Origin: Tragulus kanchil
Lineage: Eukaryota; Chordata; Mammalia; Artiodactyla; Tragulidae
Length of the DNA stretch: 64,000 nt
Reading direction: 5' to 3'
Assembly: GCA_022376925.1 (NCBI GenBank)
Contig: JAIOJX010000032.1
Span: forward strand, 169,719,979-169,783,978
Below the pieces are notes generated by a model. The model ran no database searches. It worked only from the letters and a program-made list of their open reading frames with translations, and was not told the origin of the DNA. The position numbers and the translations under genes were made by a program. Each line of letters begins with the position of its first letter. The first letter of the stretch is position 1. Positions 24,698 to 35,733 of the stretch are shown here, one piece after another.

Positions 24698-24845
24698 TGG
24701 GGAGGTCCCTGGTGGCCTAGTGATTAGAATTCTGGGCTTTCACTGCCGTGGCCCAGGTGCAGTCCCTGGTCAGAGAGCTGAGACCCTGCGAGCAGTGTGG
24801 TGCAAGCAGTATATATATATATATACATACACGCGCACACACACA
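24698..24845 (+). mobile_element. Short tRNA-derived SINE with TA/CA microsatellite tail
   Basis: Head ggtccctggtggcctagtga, then a tail of (TA)n at 24810-24825 and (CA)n at 24836-24847. Copied at 25809-25960. Confidence 0.75.
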
Positions 24846-24949
24846 CAAGAGCTAAGTGTGATTCTAAGCCATAACAGAAAAGACAGTTACTTAAAAACAA
24901 CAACAGCAGGAAAACGACTGTGTGCGTGGCAGTAGCCACCCCAAAGGCA

Positions 24950-25226
24950 AGTCGAGACAGATTTTAAACTGGGAAACAGCACTTGCAGCTCATATTGCAA
25001 AGGGTAGTTTCCTTTATATAAAATGATAAGAAAACAAACAGTAAAATGGGCAGAATATACAGACATGCAGTTCACAGCAAAGGAAAGATGCACGGCCAGG
25101 TGTCCAGCCACACTCCTGAGGAAGAAATCAGTGAAAACACCGAGATAGTGTGTCTCACCTGTCACGTCAGCAAAGGTTAGAGCATTTAGTAGCGTTGGCG
25201 GGATGCTGAGGCAAGGCAGCCTTCCG
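24950..25226 (+). mobile_element. Old LINE-1 ORF2 end fragment, plus strand
   Basis: aaaatgggcagaatatacag and following sequence resemble the 3' part of old L1 ORF2. It recurs at 26055-26343 through D7 and then continues to about 26500. A related but separate fragment lies at 27540-27731. Confidence 0.5.
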
Positions 25227-25281
25227 ACATTTTTGTTTTGTTTCTGGGAAAAGTAAGAATTGTTTTGTTCTATTTTTCTAG

Positions 25282-25401
25282 AGCGTCCCATACCCTTTGA
25301 TTATATGATGTATGAACATCTTCAGAAGTGGGGGCCACGAAGGGAAGAAGTGAAGTTTTTCCTTCGACATGAAGATTCCCCAACTGAGAGCACTGAGCAA
25401 G
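25282..25401 (+). CDS. PPP1R13B: Duplicate copy of PPP1R13B exon 3 (probably an assembly copy)
   Basis: Identical over all 120 nt to 24171-24290, with the same acceptor and donor. If the duplication were real and both exons were spliced in, the protein would gain 40 residues inside the beta-grasp domain without a frame change, which would be expected to spoil its fold. Perfect identity including flanking intron, and noise at the junction near 25226, favour an artefact. Confidence 0.9.
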
Positions 25402-26634
25402 GTAGATAAGTGCTTTTCCCCACTTGCTCGTTTCTCCCATAAAAGTTAGTTTAAGAAAAAGAGGAATAAATGTGAGGTCATCCCCCTTCACGCACAGGTG
25501 GCGAGAGGGAGAGTTGGTGTCTCCGGTTTTCGCCTCTCTTATTGCAGTTGATGATGATTTCACACTGCAGGCGCCCCGCCCGTGGCTCCTCCTCAGGACC
25601 CCAAGTCAGCCACATAGTGCATGAAACACGCTGAGCAGACCTGCAGCCGAAGGGGACTGCTTCTGATAGATATCACATGAGTGAAACCTCTGGATTTTAA
25701 GAATAAATGAAATAATGAAAGGATCATAAAAACACTGAGAAATATATGTGTGCGTGTACATGTTTATATGTATATGTCTGTGTCTATGGAGAGAGAGGAG
25801 AAGCCAAGTGGGGAGGTCCCTGGTGGCCTAGTGATTAGAATTCTGGGCTTTCACTGCCGTGGCCCAGGTGCAGTCCCTGGTCAGAGAGCTGAGACCCTGC
25901 GAGCAGTGTGGTGCAAGCAGTATATATATATATATACATACACGCGCACACACACACACAAGAGCTAAGTGTGATTCTAAGCCATAACAGAAAAGACAGT
26001 TACTTAAAAACAACAACAGCAGGAAAACGACTGTGTGCGTGGCAGTAGCCACCCCAAAGGCAAGTCGAGACAGATTTTAAACTGGGAAACAGCACTTGCA
26101 GCTCATATTGCAAAGGGTAGTTTCCTTTATATAAAATGATAAGAAAACAAACAGTAAAATGGGCAGAATATACAGACATGCAGTTCACAGCAAAGGAAAG
26201 ATGCACGGCCAGGTGTCCAGCCACACTCCTGAGGAAGAAATGCAGTGAAAACACCGAGATAGTGTGTCTCACCTGTCACGTCAGCAAAGGTTAGAGCATT
26301 TAGTAAGCGTTGGCCGGGATGCTGAGGCACAGGCAGCCTTCCGTACTGTTGGCAGCCTCTGTGGAGGGCGATTTAGCAGTCCCGAGCACACTTACTAAAG
26401 CACAGAGCCGTTTCCCAGCAACCTCGCTTTCGAGACTTTGTCCTGAAGCTGTGTCCGCACACGTACAGAAGACGCAGGCCTGGCGTGACCGGCAGGGCAC
26501 GGCTGGCGCGCACGGCCTCCGGGGCAGGGAGCCCGAGGGCACGCGCTGCGCTCTGTCCTGAGCCACTCCTGCTCCTGTCCCCTGAGCGGGCGCGGTGTGC
26601 ACGCGGGCTCCCTTCTTTTTTTAGCCTTATTTTC

Positions 26635-27200
26635 ACAGTTTGCTGTTTACAGGTGTGTATAATCCCAGGTTAGTCGCATGTATACCCCTGGCCCCGTCCC
26701 TCCTCCACCACCCCCCTCCAGACCGTCACACGTGCTGCCTTCTGGTGTAAGCGCCGTGGCGTGTTCTGTGATGGCTGTGTGTGCGTGTGTGTGCATGTCT
26801 GTGCGCGTGTGCGTGCTTGAAGCATCTTTGGAACCAAGGGGAGAACCCGGTCCGTGGCGAGCCTCGGGGAGGCTGCCGGGCAGGGGAAGGAGGAGGGAAA
26901 CTGGTCATGTCCACGTTCCCGTTCCTTTTGAATTTTTAGCCATGGGAATATACTGCTTGTTTTAAAAAAAGTTTTATTGGGGTATAGTTGACTTCCAAAG
27001 TTGTGTCAGTTTTCAGGTGTACAGCATAGCGGGTCAGTTGCACACACACATCCCTCTCTTAGACTCGCTGCGCGTGCAGGCCACTGCGGGTGCGAGCAGC
27101 GTCCCCTGGGCCGCCGCAGGCTGTTACTAGTCCCCTGGTTTATGTACAGTGCGGTGTACATGCCGATCATCTCCCGTAAACTACTTATTTTTTAATTAAA
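26635..27200 (-). mobile_element. Two LINE-1 3' end fragments
   Basis: 26635-26745 resembles the L1 3' UTR seen at 259 and 38515 (taatcccaggttagtcgcat). 26960-27200 has the ruminant-type segment agttttcaggtgtacagcat. Between them is a GT-rich stretch at 26770-26820. Confidence 0.55.
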
Positions 27201-27394
27201 ATTTAAACAAAATGAGGGAATCTTTTTCTTTTCGGAAAGCATAAACAAACACTGCACAGTGGAGGAAAACCCTTGACTTGTTATTTAACAGTGATTGTGG
27301 GTTACTTCTGGTATTTAAAAAAATAAATAATGAAAAGGACATCCTTTTGTAAAAAGAAGATTCTTTTATTCCAAGTTACCCTCTTTGTTTCTTT

Positions 27395-27528
27395 TTGTTG
27401 GTTTTATTTTGATTTTGGCCATGCCGTGGGGCACGTGCGACCCTAGCTCCCTGCCCGGGGCTGGAGTCTGGGGCCTCCGCATTGGAAGCGGAAAGTCTTA
27501 CCCACTGGGCGGTCAGGGAGGTCCTGCT
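27395..27528 (-). mobile_element. tRNA-derived SINE, short form
   Basis: Reverse copy: tttggccatgccgtggggca at the tail side and cactgggcggtcagggaggt at the head side. Confidence 0.7.
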
Positions 27529-27731
27529 TTGTGCTGTTTAAGCCAGCTTTTAAAAAATGGACAGAATATACAAACATGAGGTTCACAGCAAAGAAAATAT
27601 ACATGGCCCAGGAACATGTGGAGAGATGTTCAGCCATACTGCTAAAGAAAGAAATGCAGGGAATACACTGAGGTCCTGTATTTCACCGGTCACATCAGCA
27701 AAGATTAGCACATTTCCTAACAGTGTTGGCA

Positions 27732-30010
27732 GAAGTAAAGGTTAATTTAATGTTTTTGATTTAATATTAAACATTAAATCCTCCACTTCAAAGAGCATGA
27801 ATTCTCTCTGTGGAAGCTAGAGGAAGAGCACAGAGGATGTTTCTTCCATCTCCTTGGGGTAGCAGAAGCTGAGTGTGCAGAGAAACTCGATGCCATCACA
27901 GGCAGAGCCTCCGCTGGAGCGCGGGAGCTGGTGGGGTGGGGTTTGGAGCAAAGCCGCCTGGGTTCCGCACCAGCCCTGCTGCTCACTCAGTGTGGACCCT
28001 GGGCCAGTGGCTGTGCCTCCCTGCTCTCTGTTGCCTTTTGTGCAGGGTCTGTAGGGTGTGGTGGCAGTTAGAAAGGTGTCCTGGCACAGGGCTCACGAAA
28101 TGTCAGCTCATACTATTATTTTATGACTCTGGAGTGCAGGACCATCGAGTGTCTTCTTCACCATCAGGGATTAAGGGGCACTTGATATATAATTTTGCTG
28201 TATATTTTATAGTATTCTAATTTGATTGTTTGGAAGAAGCAGCAATTACAGACTATTAAATTAACCTGAGCACCTTACTTCTTAAAAACACTAACAGCTA
28301 AGAATGTAGTTTACTCTGTAAACTGATAGATACCGTGCTCTAGGATGTATTTGCGTAATTTCTGCCAGCAGACAATAGCTTTTAGGGAGTGCCTGTTGGA
28401 GCTCGCCATGGTGGGCTGCGTGCTCTGGCGTTCCCGTCTTCGGGGCGCGTTGTTGGACGGTGTGTTCTTACTTGTCCTGTCCTCCCCGCCAGGTGTGCTG
28501 TGTGTCTCTGTGGACTCCGAAGCTTCACTTTATGCATAAAAACAAGAAGATTTTTTATCTCCTAAGAAGGAGTCTTTGCTCCTTAGGGGCTGATACCACA
28601 CTCTGGGAATGTTTGCTTTAAGGTGGGGCAGTATTTCCAAAATATGTTTCTTCAGAATTTTCAAATAGCAGGAAAGAAACAGACTATTCTGTTATTCTCT
28701 CTCTTTTTTAATATTAGGTTCATGACCCTTTGAAGTTGTGTGTTCTGGGCAATAAAGCAGGCTCTGGGATGTGATAATTCTCTAAACAGCATGAAGTGAA
28801 AGCTGGAGAGATGAGTAAAGTAGGAACAGGCCTTCGACACGTCACAGACAATAACTTGTATGACTTTAGAATCAGGAAGTAAAGGTTAATTTAATGTTTT
28901 TGATTTAATATTAAACATTAAATCCTCCACTTCAAAGAGCATGAATTCTCTCTGTGGAAGCTAGAGGAAGAGCACAGAGGATGTTTCTTCCATCTCCTTG
29001 GGGTAGCAGAAGCTGAGTGTGCAGAGAAACTCGATGCCATCACAGGCAGAGCCTCCGCTGGAGCGCGGGAGCTGGTGGGGTGGGGTTTGGAGCAAAGCCG
29101 CCTGGGTTCCGCACCAGCCCTGCTGCTCACTCAGTGTGGACCCTGGGCCAGTGGCTGTGCCTCCCTGCTCTCTGTTGCCTTTTGTGCAGGGTCTGTAGGG
29201 TGTGGTGGCAGTTAGAAAGGTGTCCTGGCACAGGGCTCACGAAATGTCAGCTCATACTATTATTTTATGACTCTGGAGTGCAGGACCATCGAGTGTCTTC
29301 TTCACCATCAGGGATTAAGGGGCACTTGATATATAATTTTGCTGTATATTTTATAGTATTCTAATTTGATTGTTTGGAAGAAGCAGCAATTACAGACTAT
29401 TAAATTAACCTGAGCACCTTACTTCTTAAAAACACTAACAGCTAAGAATGTAGTTTACTCTGTAAACTGATAGATACCGTGCTCTAGGATGTATTTGCGT
29501 AATTTCTGCCAGCAGACAATAGCTTTTAGGGAGTGCCTGTTGGAGCTCGCCATGGTGGGCTGCGTGCTCTGGCGTTCCCGTCTTGCGCGTTGTTGGACGG
29601 TGTGTTCTTACTTGTCCTGTCCTCCCGCCAGGTGTGCTGTGTGTCTCTGTGGACTCAAGCTTCACTTTATGCAAAAAAACAAGAAGATTTTTTATCTCCT
29701 AAGAAGGAGTCTTTGCTCCTTAGGGGCTGATACCACACTCTGGGAATGTTTGCTTTAAGGTGGGGCAGTATTTCCAAAATATGTTTCTTCAGAATTTTCA
29801 AATAGCAGGAAAGAAACAGACTATTCTGTTATTCTCTCTCTTTTTTAATATTAGGTTCATGACCCTTTGAAGTTGTGTGTTCTGGGCAATAAAGCAGGCT
29901 CTGGGATGTGATAATTCTCTAAACAGCATGAAGTGAAAGCTGGAGAGATGAGTAAAGTAGGAACAGGCCTTCGACACGTCACAGACAATAACTTGTATGA
30001 CTTTAGAATC
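27732..30010. repeat. Tandem duplication D8, unit about 1144 bp
   Basis: Copies 27732-28873 and 28876-30010. They differ by several small indels in a short region: cggggcgcgttg (28441) against cttgcgcgttg (29583), cctccccgcca against cctcccgcca, gactccgaagc against gactcaagc. All make the second copy shorter. Confidence 0.96.
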
Positions 30011-30234
30011 GCCTGGTGCAAAATTGTGCAGCACACTGTATTTGTTTAAAAAATATGACAGGGTGCAAGGAGAATTTTCCCAGCTTAAATTTGAATAATT
30101 GAAAAAATTATTTTTTTATAGAACAAAGGAGAATTCAGAAGATAGGGTCTCATCTCAGTTTTAGCCCTGACAGTGAAGATCAGTTTTGCCTGTCAGTTTT
30201 TTTCATTACTGGATATTATCTGTTCTATTTTTGT

Positions 30235-30415
30235 TTCTTTTCAAAAACTTATTATGGAAGTCTGGTTGCTTCACAGCTTCTGTAGTTGTTCCAGGTGCAC
30301 AGCCAAGCGAAGCAGTCATGCACACACACACATCTCCCCTCTGTTATGCATATTCATGTCTCCACTCTGTTGTCGTCTTGTCCCATGTAGGTCATTATTT
30401 TAGTCTCTTCTAAAA
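30235..30415 (-). mobile_element. LINE-1 3' fragment
   Basis: gttccaggtgcacagccaag is the diverged form of the L1 segment also seen at 27010 and 36330. Confidence 0.5.
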
Positions 30416-30725
30416 TAATAAAAGCTTTAATTTTCAATAAAAATATTTTAATACTTAATGTTTTAATATATGTGTAAAATACTTATAAAATTGACCATTT
30501 CTAAGTGTTAGAAACTTTTTGACATAAATCAGTTTCAAGAATTCCAAAATAGAATATAGAAAAAACATCTAAACAGCTTAATAGATGCAGGTAGACTGTA
30601 AAATATTTTCCATCTGTACTCATGTTTGAGTTGTCTAGCCTGGCATTTGATACTGTGTTCACCAAATATTTGAACAAGTGAAGATAGTGTGTCTTTTAGT
30701 AAGTTGGGCACTCTGGTTTCTCTAG

Positions 30726-30802
30726 GTGGCCGTCAGACCCAGGAGCAGAGAACTCAGAGAAATGTAGCAAATGCGCCTGGAGAAAAACGCGCTGAAAATG
30801 GG
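30726..30802 (+). CDS. PPP1R13B: PPP1R13B coding exon 4 (residues 93-118)
   Basis: 77 nt, phase 1 in and phase 0 out. Acceptor ggtttctctag, donor gtaagt, a consensus site. It reads [18 protein letters not shown] then GEKRAENG. This is the short polar linker between the beta-grasp domain and the helical region; no motif of known function is visible. It is the smallest exon here and is followed by the 23.6-kb intron 4 (about 18 kb if the duplications are removed). Confidence 0.95.
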
Positions 30803-30876
30803 GTAAGTGACAGGGAGTTGTGGTGAAAGTTTTCATTGCTTCTTACAGGTACTAGTGAACTTGGGCTGTGCCTTGT

Positions 30877-31163
30877 TTTTACCACTGTTGATCTGTCTGG
30901 GCTGGGTCTTTGGGGCTGCGCGCGGCTTCCTCTCGCTGCAGGGAGCAGGGCTGCTCTCTGGCTGAGGTGTGAGGACCTCCGTGGAGGTGGCTTTTCTCGT
31001 GGCGGAGCGTGGTCTCGGGCACGGGCGCTCCGTCGTTCTGGCTTCTGGGCTCCAGGGCGCGGCCTCAGGAGCTCGGCCCTGCGGGGGAGCTTTCTGAACC
31101 GGGGCTGGAGCTGCTCCTCTGCGCTGCACGGGGACTCTTGACCACTGGACCACCAGGGGAGCC
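30877..31163 (-). mobile_element. tRNA-derived SINE, older form
   Basis: Reverse copy with head actggaccaccaggggagcc at the right and a diverged GC-rich body. Confidence 0.65.
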
Positions 31164-32020
31164 GTGTGATTTGTTTTTAAAGAATTATATTTTGGGTGGT
31201 GCTGACCTAAAACCGCCCGTTATTTTACCAGCAGAGCAGAGTCATTTGGGAACAGCAGACAGTTGTGTTTCAGGCCACGTAGCTGTGGACAGCCACGGGT
31301 AGGTCCTCTGAAGCGAGAGGAGGCTCTTGTGGAGGAGAAGGGGACGTCGGGAGGGCAGTTCCCAGCAGAAACTCTGTTGAGCAAGCAGGGAGTTGGAGTC
31401 TGGCGGCTTCTCATTCACTGGGGTGTTGGCAGACAGGGAGCAGGTGGCTCTTCCTTGTTTCTTCCTCTGGGCACGCGGCACGCCTCTTCCTGCTGGGCTG
31501 GGGTCGGTACCGACGGCCGGCGGTCTGCGTGAGAGCTCACGGTGTGGCCACCCAGCTCCGTGTCCTGAGGTTTCCCTTCATTTTCACAGTGGAAGGCGTC
31601 CTCTCTGTCGGATCAGACAGTCCTGTGACGTTATGAAACGGCAGTCCTGAGTGGCCGTGGTTTCGTCCGTGCTCACTGTGCCCGCGCTCCGGGTGGGCTT
31701 CAGCAGAGCGGCGCCCCTGCACGCCCGTTACCTGCTGCCGCCCTCGGCGGGTCCCGGGGCCGCAGCCGCGCACCTCGGTCCCCAGGAGGCAGGTGGGCTC
31801 CTCTCTGGACTGAGCAGTGGGCGGGCAGGCTTGCTCTGATCTTCAGTGCTGATGTCTTGGTCTTTTTGTCAGGTTTTAAAAGACAGCATGGCTGGAGGGT
31901 TGAAGTCATCATAGGCGTCTCCAGGAGAGAGAACTTCTTTGTCAGCTGGTGTAGCGTTGGAGAATAGGCCTCACATCAATTACAGGGCAGAAAGTCTATC
32001 TAAGTGGAAGGGTTCTTTTT
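31164..32020. other. Intron 4, GC-rich stretch without recognised element
   Basis: GC-rich from about 31440 to 31830. Several open frames overlap on both strands but none resembles a protein family. Confidence 0.5.
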
Positions 32021-32036
32021 AAGAAATGCATGTTGA

Positions 32037-32344
32037 GGGGCTTCCCTGGTGGTCCAGTGGGTAAGGACACCGCCTTGCAGTGCAAGGGGCACTGGTTCGA
32101 TCCCTGGCCTGGGAAGATCCCACGTGCCGCGGAGCGGTTGGACCGATGTGTCCAATTACCGAGCCGGTGCTCTGGAGCGCATGCACCCAGAGCTGGTGCT
32201 CCACGACAACAGAGGCCACCGGGATAGGAGGCCCACACGGGCCAAAGAACAAAGATGGATGAAAATAGACAAATGAAAGACCAATAGAAGTGGCCCGCCT
32301 GCCCCGCTTCCGCCCCAACCTGCACCCCCCAACAACAACAAAAA
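32037..32344 (+). mobile_element. Full-length tRNA-derived SINE with perfect 16-bp target-site duplication
   Basis: The 16-mer aagaaatgcatgttga flanks it at 32021-32036 and 32345-32360. The copy has the full head, the gatgaaaatagacaaatgaa region and an extra 3' part (ccccgcttccgccccaacct) that is also seen, reversed, in the copies near 49650 and 53810. Perfect target-site copies suggest a fairly recent insertion. Confidence 0.92.
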
Positions 32345-32931
32345 AAGAAATGCATGTTGAAAGAATGAGCAGAAATGAATGAATGACAGTGAGTGGATGA
32401 GAGAAAACTGAAGAATGAGAAATTTTCATCATGGTCTTTTGTGGAAATTTTAGTAGTAACTTTTCCAAGTGATTTTCAGACTGGCGAATCCTGCTCTTTC
32501 CGGCTCTGCCACTAACTAGGTGTAGGGCCTTGGCAGGCTCTGTCTGGCCCGGCGTGGCCGCATGCTGGGGAGACGCGGTCTGCAGTGTGGAGGGCCCACA
32601 TTCACACACTGGCTTCAGAACTTTCTAACTAGCCAAATTTGAGCAAATAATTTTTGCCTGTCTACTTTCCAGCTCCCTGTAATTGACTTGGATTTTATTT
32701 CTTTTATTGATTGCCATCATGACTTTAAACGATATACTTAAATCTGTTTCTTTGTACAGTCAACTTTAAACCGTGTATCTGGACCCCTTTGTAAGACAAG
32801 TGTATCGATACTCCTCCCTTTTCTCCATCCCCTTCCCCTCCTGTCTTTAGCCGTTTCAGCTCTACTTTTGTGTTGTAGGTATTGATAGTATTTGTGTACT
32901 TTTATCATGCCACATAGCTCATCTGTGAATG

Positions 32932-33143
32932 AAATGAAAGTCGCTCAGTCGTGTGTGACTCTTTGGGACCCCATGGACTGTATGTCGCCCACCAGGCTTC
33001 TCTGTCCATGGAGTCCTCCAGGCAAGAACACTGGAGTGGGTAGCCATTACCTTCTCTGGGGAATCTTCCCAACCCAGGGACTGAACCCAGGTCTCCCGCG
33101 TTGCAGGCAGGCTCTTTGCTATCTGAGCCGTAAGGGAAGCCCA
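32932..33143 (-). mobile_element. Bov-tA SINE
   Basis: gaaagtcgctcagtcgtgtg through ccaggcaagaacactggagt to the reversed tRNA-like head ending aagggaagccc. Well preserved. Confidence 0.88.
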
Positions 33144-35733
33144 ATCTAAGTATGATTAAGACTTTTATACTTGTGTATACATCAGTTATAAACCTGAAAA
33201 ACATTTAATGGTGTTTGTTTTAGATTTTTCAAATACTCTCCACTGCAGAGCCACGTGGTATACTGTATTTTCTTGTTTTGCGTGCCACTCAGGGAGGAGT
33301 GCTCCTCATGTCCAGATTAAGGGTTCTCCCTTATCCTCCCGTTGCTGAAGATCACTCCACAGACCCTCCTCTTACTCCTGCCTTCCGACCTGCTGGTCCG
33401 CGCTGGGTCTGGGGCCTCTGTGGGTTCTGGCTGGCATACATGCTTCAGAAAGTCTTAGGAAATGAAAACCTGGGCCCTGCTGGCTGAACTTTTGATTCAG
33501 TCACTCTGGGATGGGCCTGGATGACTCATGTGACCCTTGTCCTGCTGAGTTTAGGAACCTCCAGGTTACAGGTACTGCCTGTCGGGAGCGTTCAGAACTT
33601 CCCTGTCTAGCAGCATCTGGAAGATGCTTTTGTGTTCTAAGATTTTCTGTGACCTGAACTTCAGGGAAGGTGGCCTTAGTATGTCGAGGAGGCGGGGGCT
33701 GTGTGCGCGTGATAAAGGAAAGGGACCCAGGGGGAGAGGAGTCCAGGAGCATAGTAAGGTGAATTCCGGTGCAATGCGTCCTTGATCCTCCCAGGAACAT
33801 GGAGATGATGTTTATATGTCAAGATCAACAAAACTGAAGCCTGAAACGAAAATTAAAAATGTGTTGGTAGCCTGCATGTGAGATTATAATTAGAGGAAGG
33901 TCAAGAGCTGCTGAGGTGGCATGAGTTCAGGCTGGGGCGTGACATCTGAGAGGCTGCTGTGGTTTATGGCACACACCTGCCTTTTAAGCCTAATAATATG
34001 TTACCTTTGTGAAGCACTTCATTGTCTACAAAGCCCTTTTATGTGCATTTTTTTAAAGTTAATAAGATGTTAAAAATACCCTTCTCCAAAAATGTTTCTG
34101 TGTGCACCCTGAACCTGGCAGGATCCTGCCCCCACCGGCCATGCTTTCTTCTAAGAGTTCTGAGTGAGTTTTTTGTATGTATGTGAAGTAGGAAGCCCAG
34201 ATTTATTCTTTTGCATTTAAATACCCAGTTATCCCAGGACCATTTGGTGGGAAGACTATCCTCCCTGGTGAATTGTCCTGGCCTCTTTGTCAGATCACCT
34301 GACTGTATCTCTTGAGGGCTTTTTTCTGGAAGGATTTTTATTAATGTGGTCGCGCAGCCTCTTCGTTTTCCATGCAGTCCCCTGGACTCAGCTGGGACCA
34401 TCACCCCCAGGCCGCCTGGCATCTTAGTTGTCTGGAGAATAAACTTCTAGACTTCTGCCAGGATGGGAGAGAGGCGGTCGCCCAGGTCACGCCGCTGAGG
34501 CCGGGGCTGCACTGCTCCTTAAATCGAGTCTCTCTCACTTAGTCTGCTCGGCTTTGGACTTGCGTGTTGTCCCCTTTCCAGAGCTGCATGGCTGTGCCAG
34601 GTCCCGAGCCTCTTGAAGGTCCGGGAGGTGGCCGTGCCTGTCCACCTCTTCTCTCCGGGACGTGCGGGGTCAGGCACTTGCCGTCCTCTCTCCAGCTTCC
34701 ACACACTTTTGATGTCTCCATTCCTGTTAGCTTGTTTTTGTGGTTTTATATTACTTGATGTTAGAAATCCCCTTACTCTCCTCCCTGAGTTGGTCCTTGT
34801 CTTCCTCTTTCTCTCTCCATTTTTTTTTAAATCCACAGTGTGTATTGGGATGGCTTCCTGTTTGTCTTGATCACAGGCGCTTCTGGAGCTGCTTCAGCTG
34901 GAAGGAGCAGCCTTCTGCGGGCCGGGCCTTTCCTCCTGCAGGCTGGTCGCCGACACACAGAACTGCTGCCTGTGCCAGACTGGAGTCGGTGGAGACTTGA
35001 TGGCATCCCCAGTATTTCTCTCCATGGAGCAGGGATGGGCCTCTGCCCCAGGAGCTGCTTCTTGTGTTTCCTCTCCTCTTCTGGAGGGGGACGGAGGAGA
35101 TCCACGGCGAGAAACACGGTCTCATGGGGAGGGTAGCATCACTGGAAGACCGTCTTTCTCTCTTAGAGCCAGACTAGCAGCTCCAGGGGGCTGGGGTCCC
35201 AGTGGGCACGGGCCAGCGTTGTGTCCAGTGCCCAGAGCTCCTGCTCTCTCTGTGTTTTGGCCCCTGCAGCTTCCTCCCTGCTGTGTCAGCACAGTCATAC
35301 TCTTAAGAACAGTTTCGTGCGTTTCCTCTTGCCTCCCAGCAGCTGCTCTCCAGGGCACAGCTCAGTGTGTTTTGTGAGCCCCACTGCAGAGACGGAGAGG
35401 TTGCCGTGGCGCGCACCTGTCGCTCCTGTGGGTGGAGCTGGTTCTCTCGCTGGTGCTCCTGCACGCCAGCAGCCCTGTTCTCCTGCCAAACTTTCTAGTC
35501 TTGGGTGTAGATGTGGTTAAACCAAACTACATTGATAGCAGTGAATTTTAATCATAAGAGCAATTCATGCATAGGATAAGATAAAATCCTGTAGTCTTCT
35601 TACAGGGGATGGGAGCTGGGATATATTTGAGGTATCTAATTTCTTATAACTTGAGATATTTAGTAATTTTTGGAGTATGAAATATGCTAGCTCCAGATAC
35701 AAGGCAACGTTAGAGAGGCTCAGTTTAACTGAG
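33144..35733. other. Intron 4 segment, mostly unrecognised
   Basis: A fragment at about 34120-34460 resembles old L1 ORF2 in reverse (ttcttttgcatttaaatacc, ccaggaccatttggtgggaa). The rest, including the GC-rich 34500-35480, shows no exon or young repeat. Several frames above 90 codons overlap here on both strands, as expected by chance at this GC content. Confidence 0.5.

Larger units (their letters stand above)
24121..26343. repeat. Tandem duplication D7, unit about 1111 bp, contains exon 3
   Basis: Copies are 24121-25226 and 25231-26343. A (CA)n run has six units in the first copy (near 24836) and seven in the second. The last 40 bases of the first copy lack single bases present in the second (tagtagcg against tagtaagcg, ggcggg against ggccggg, ggcaagg against ggcacagg), right before the junction. 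Confidence 0.96.
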
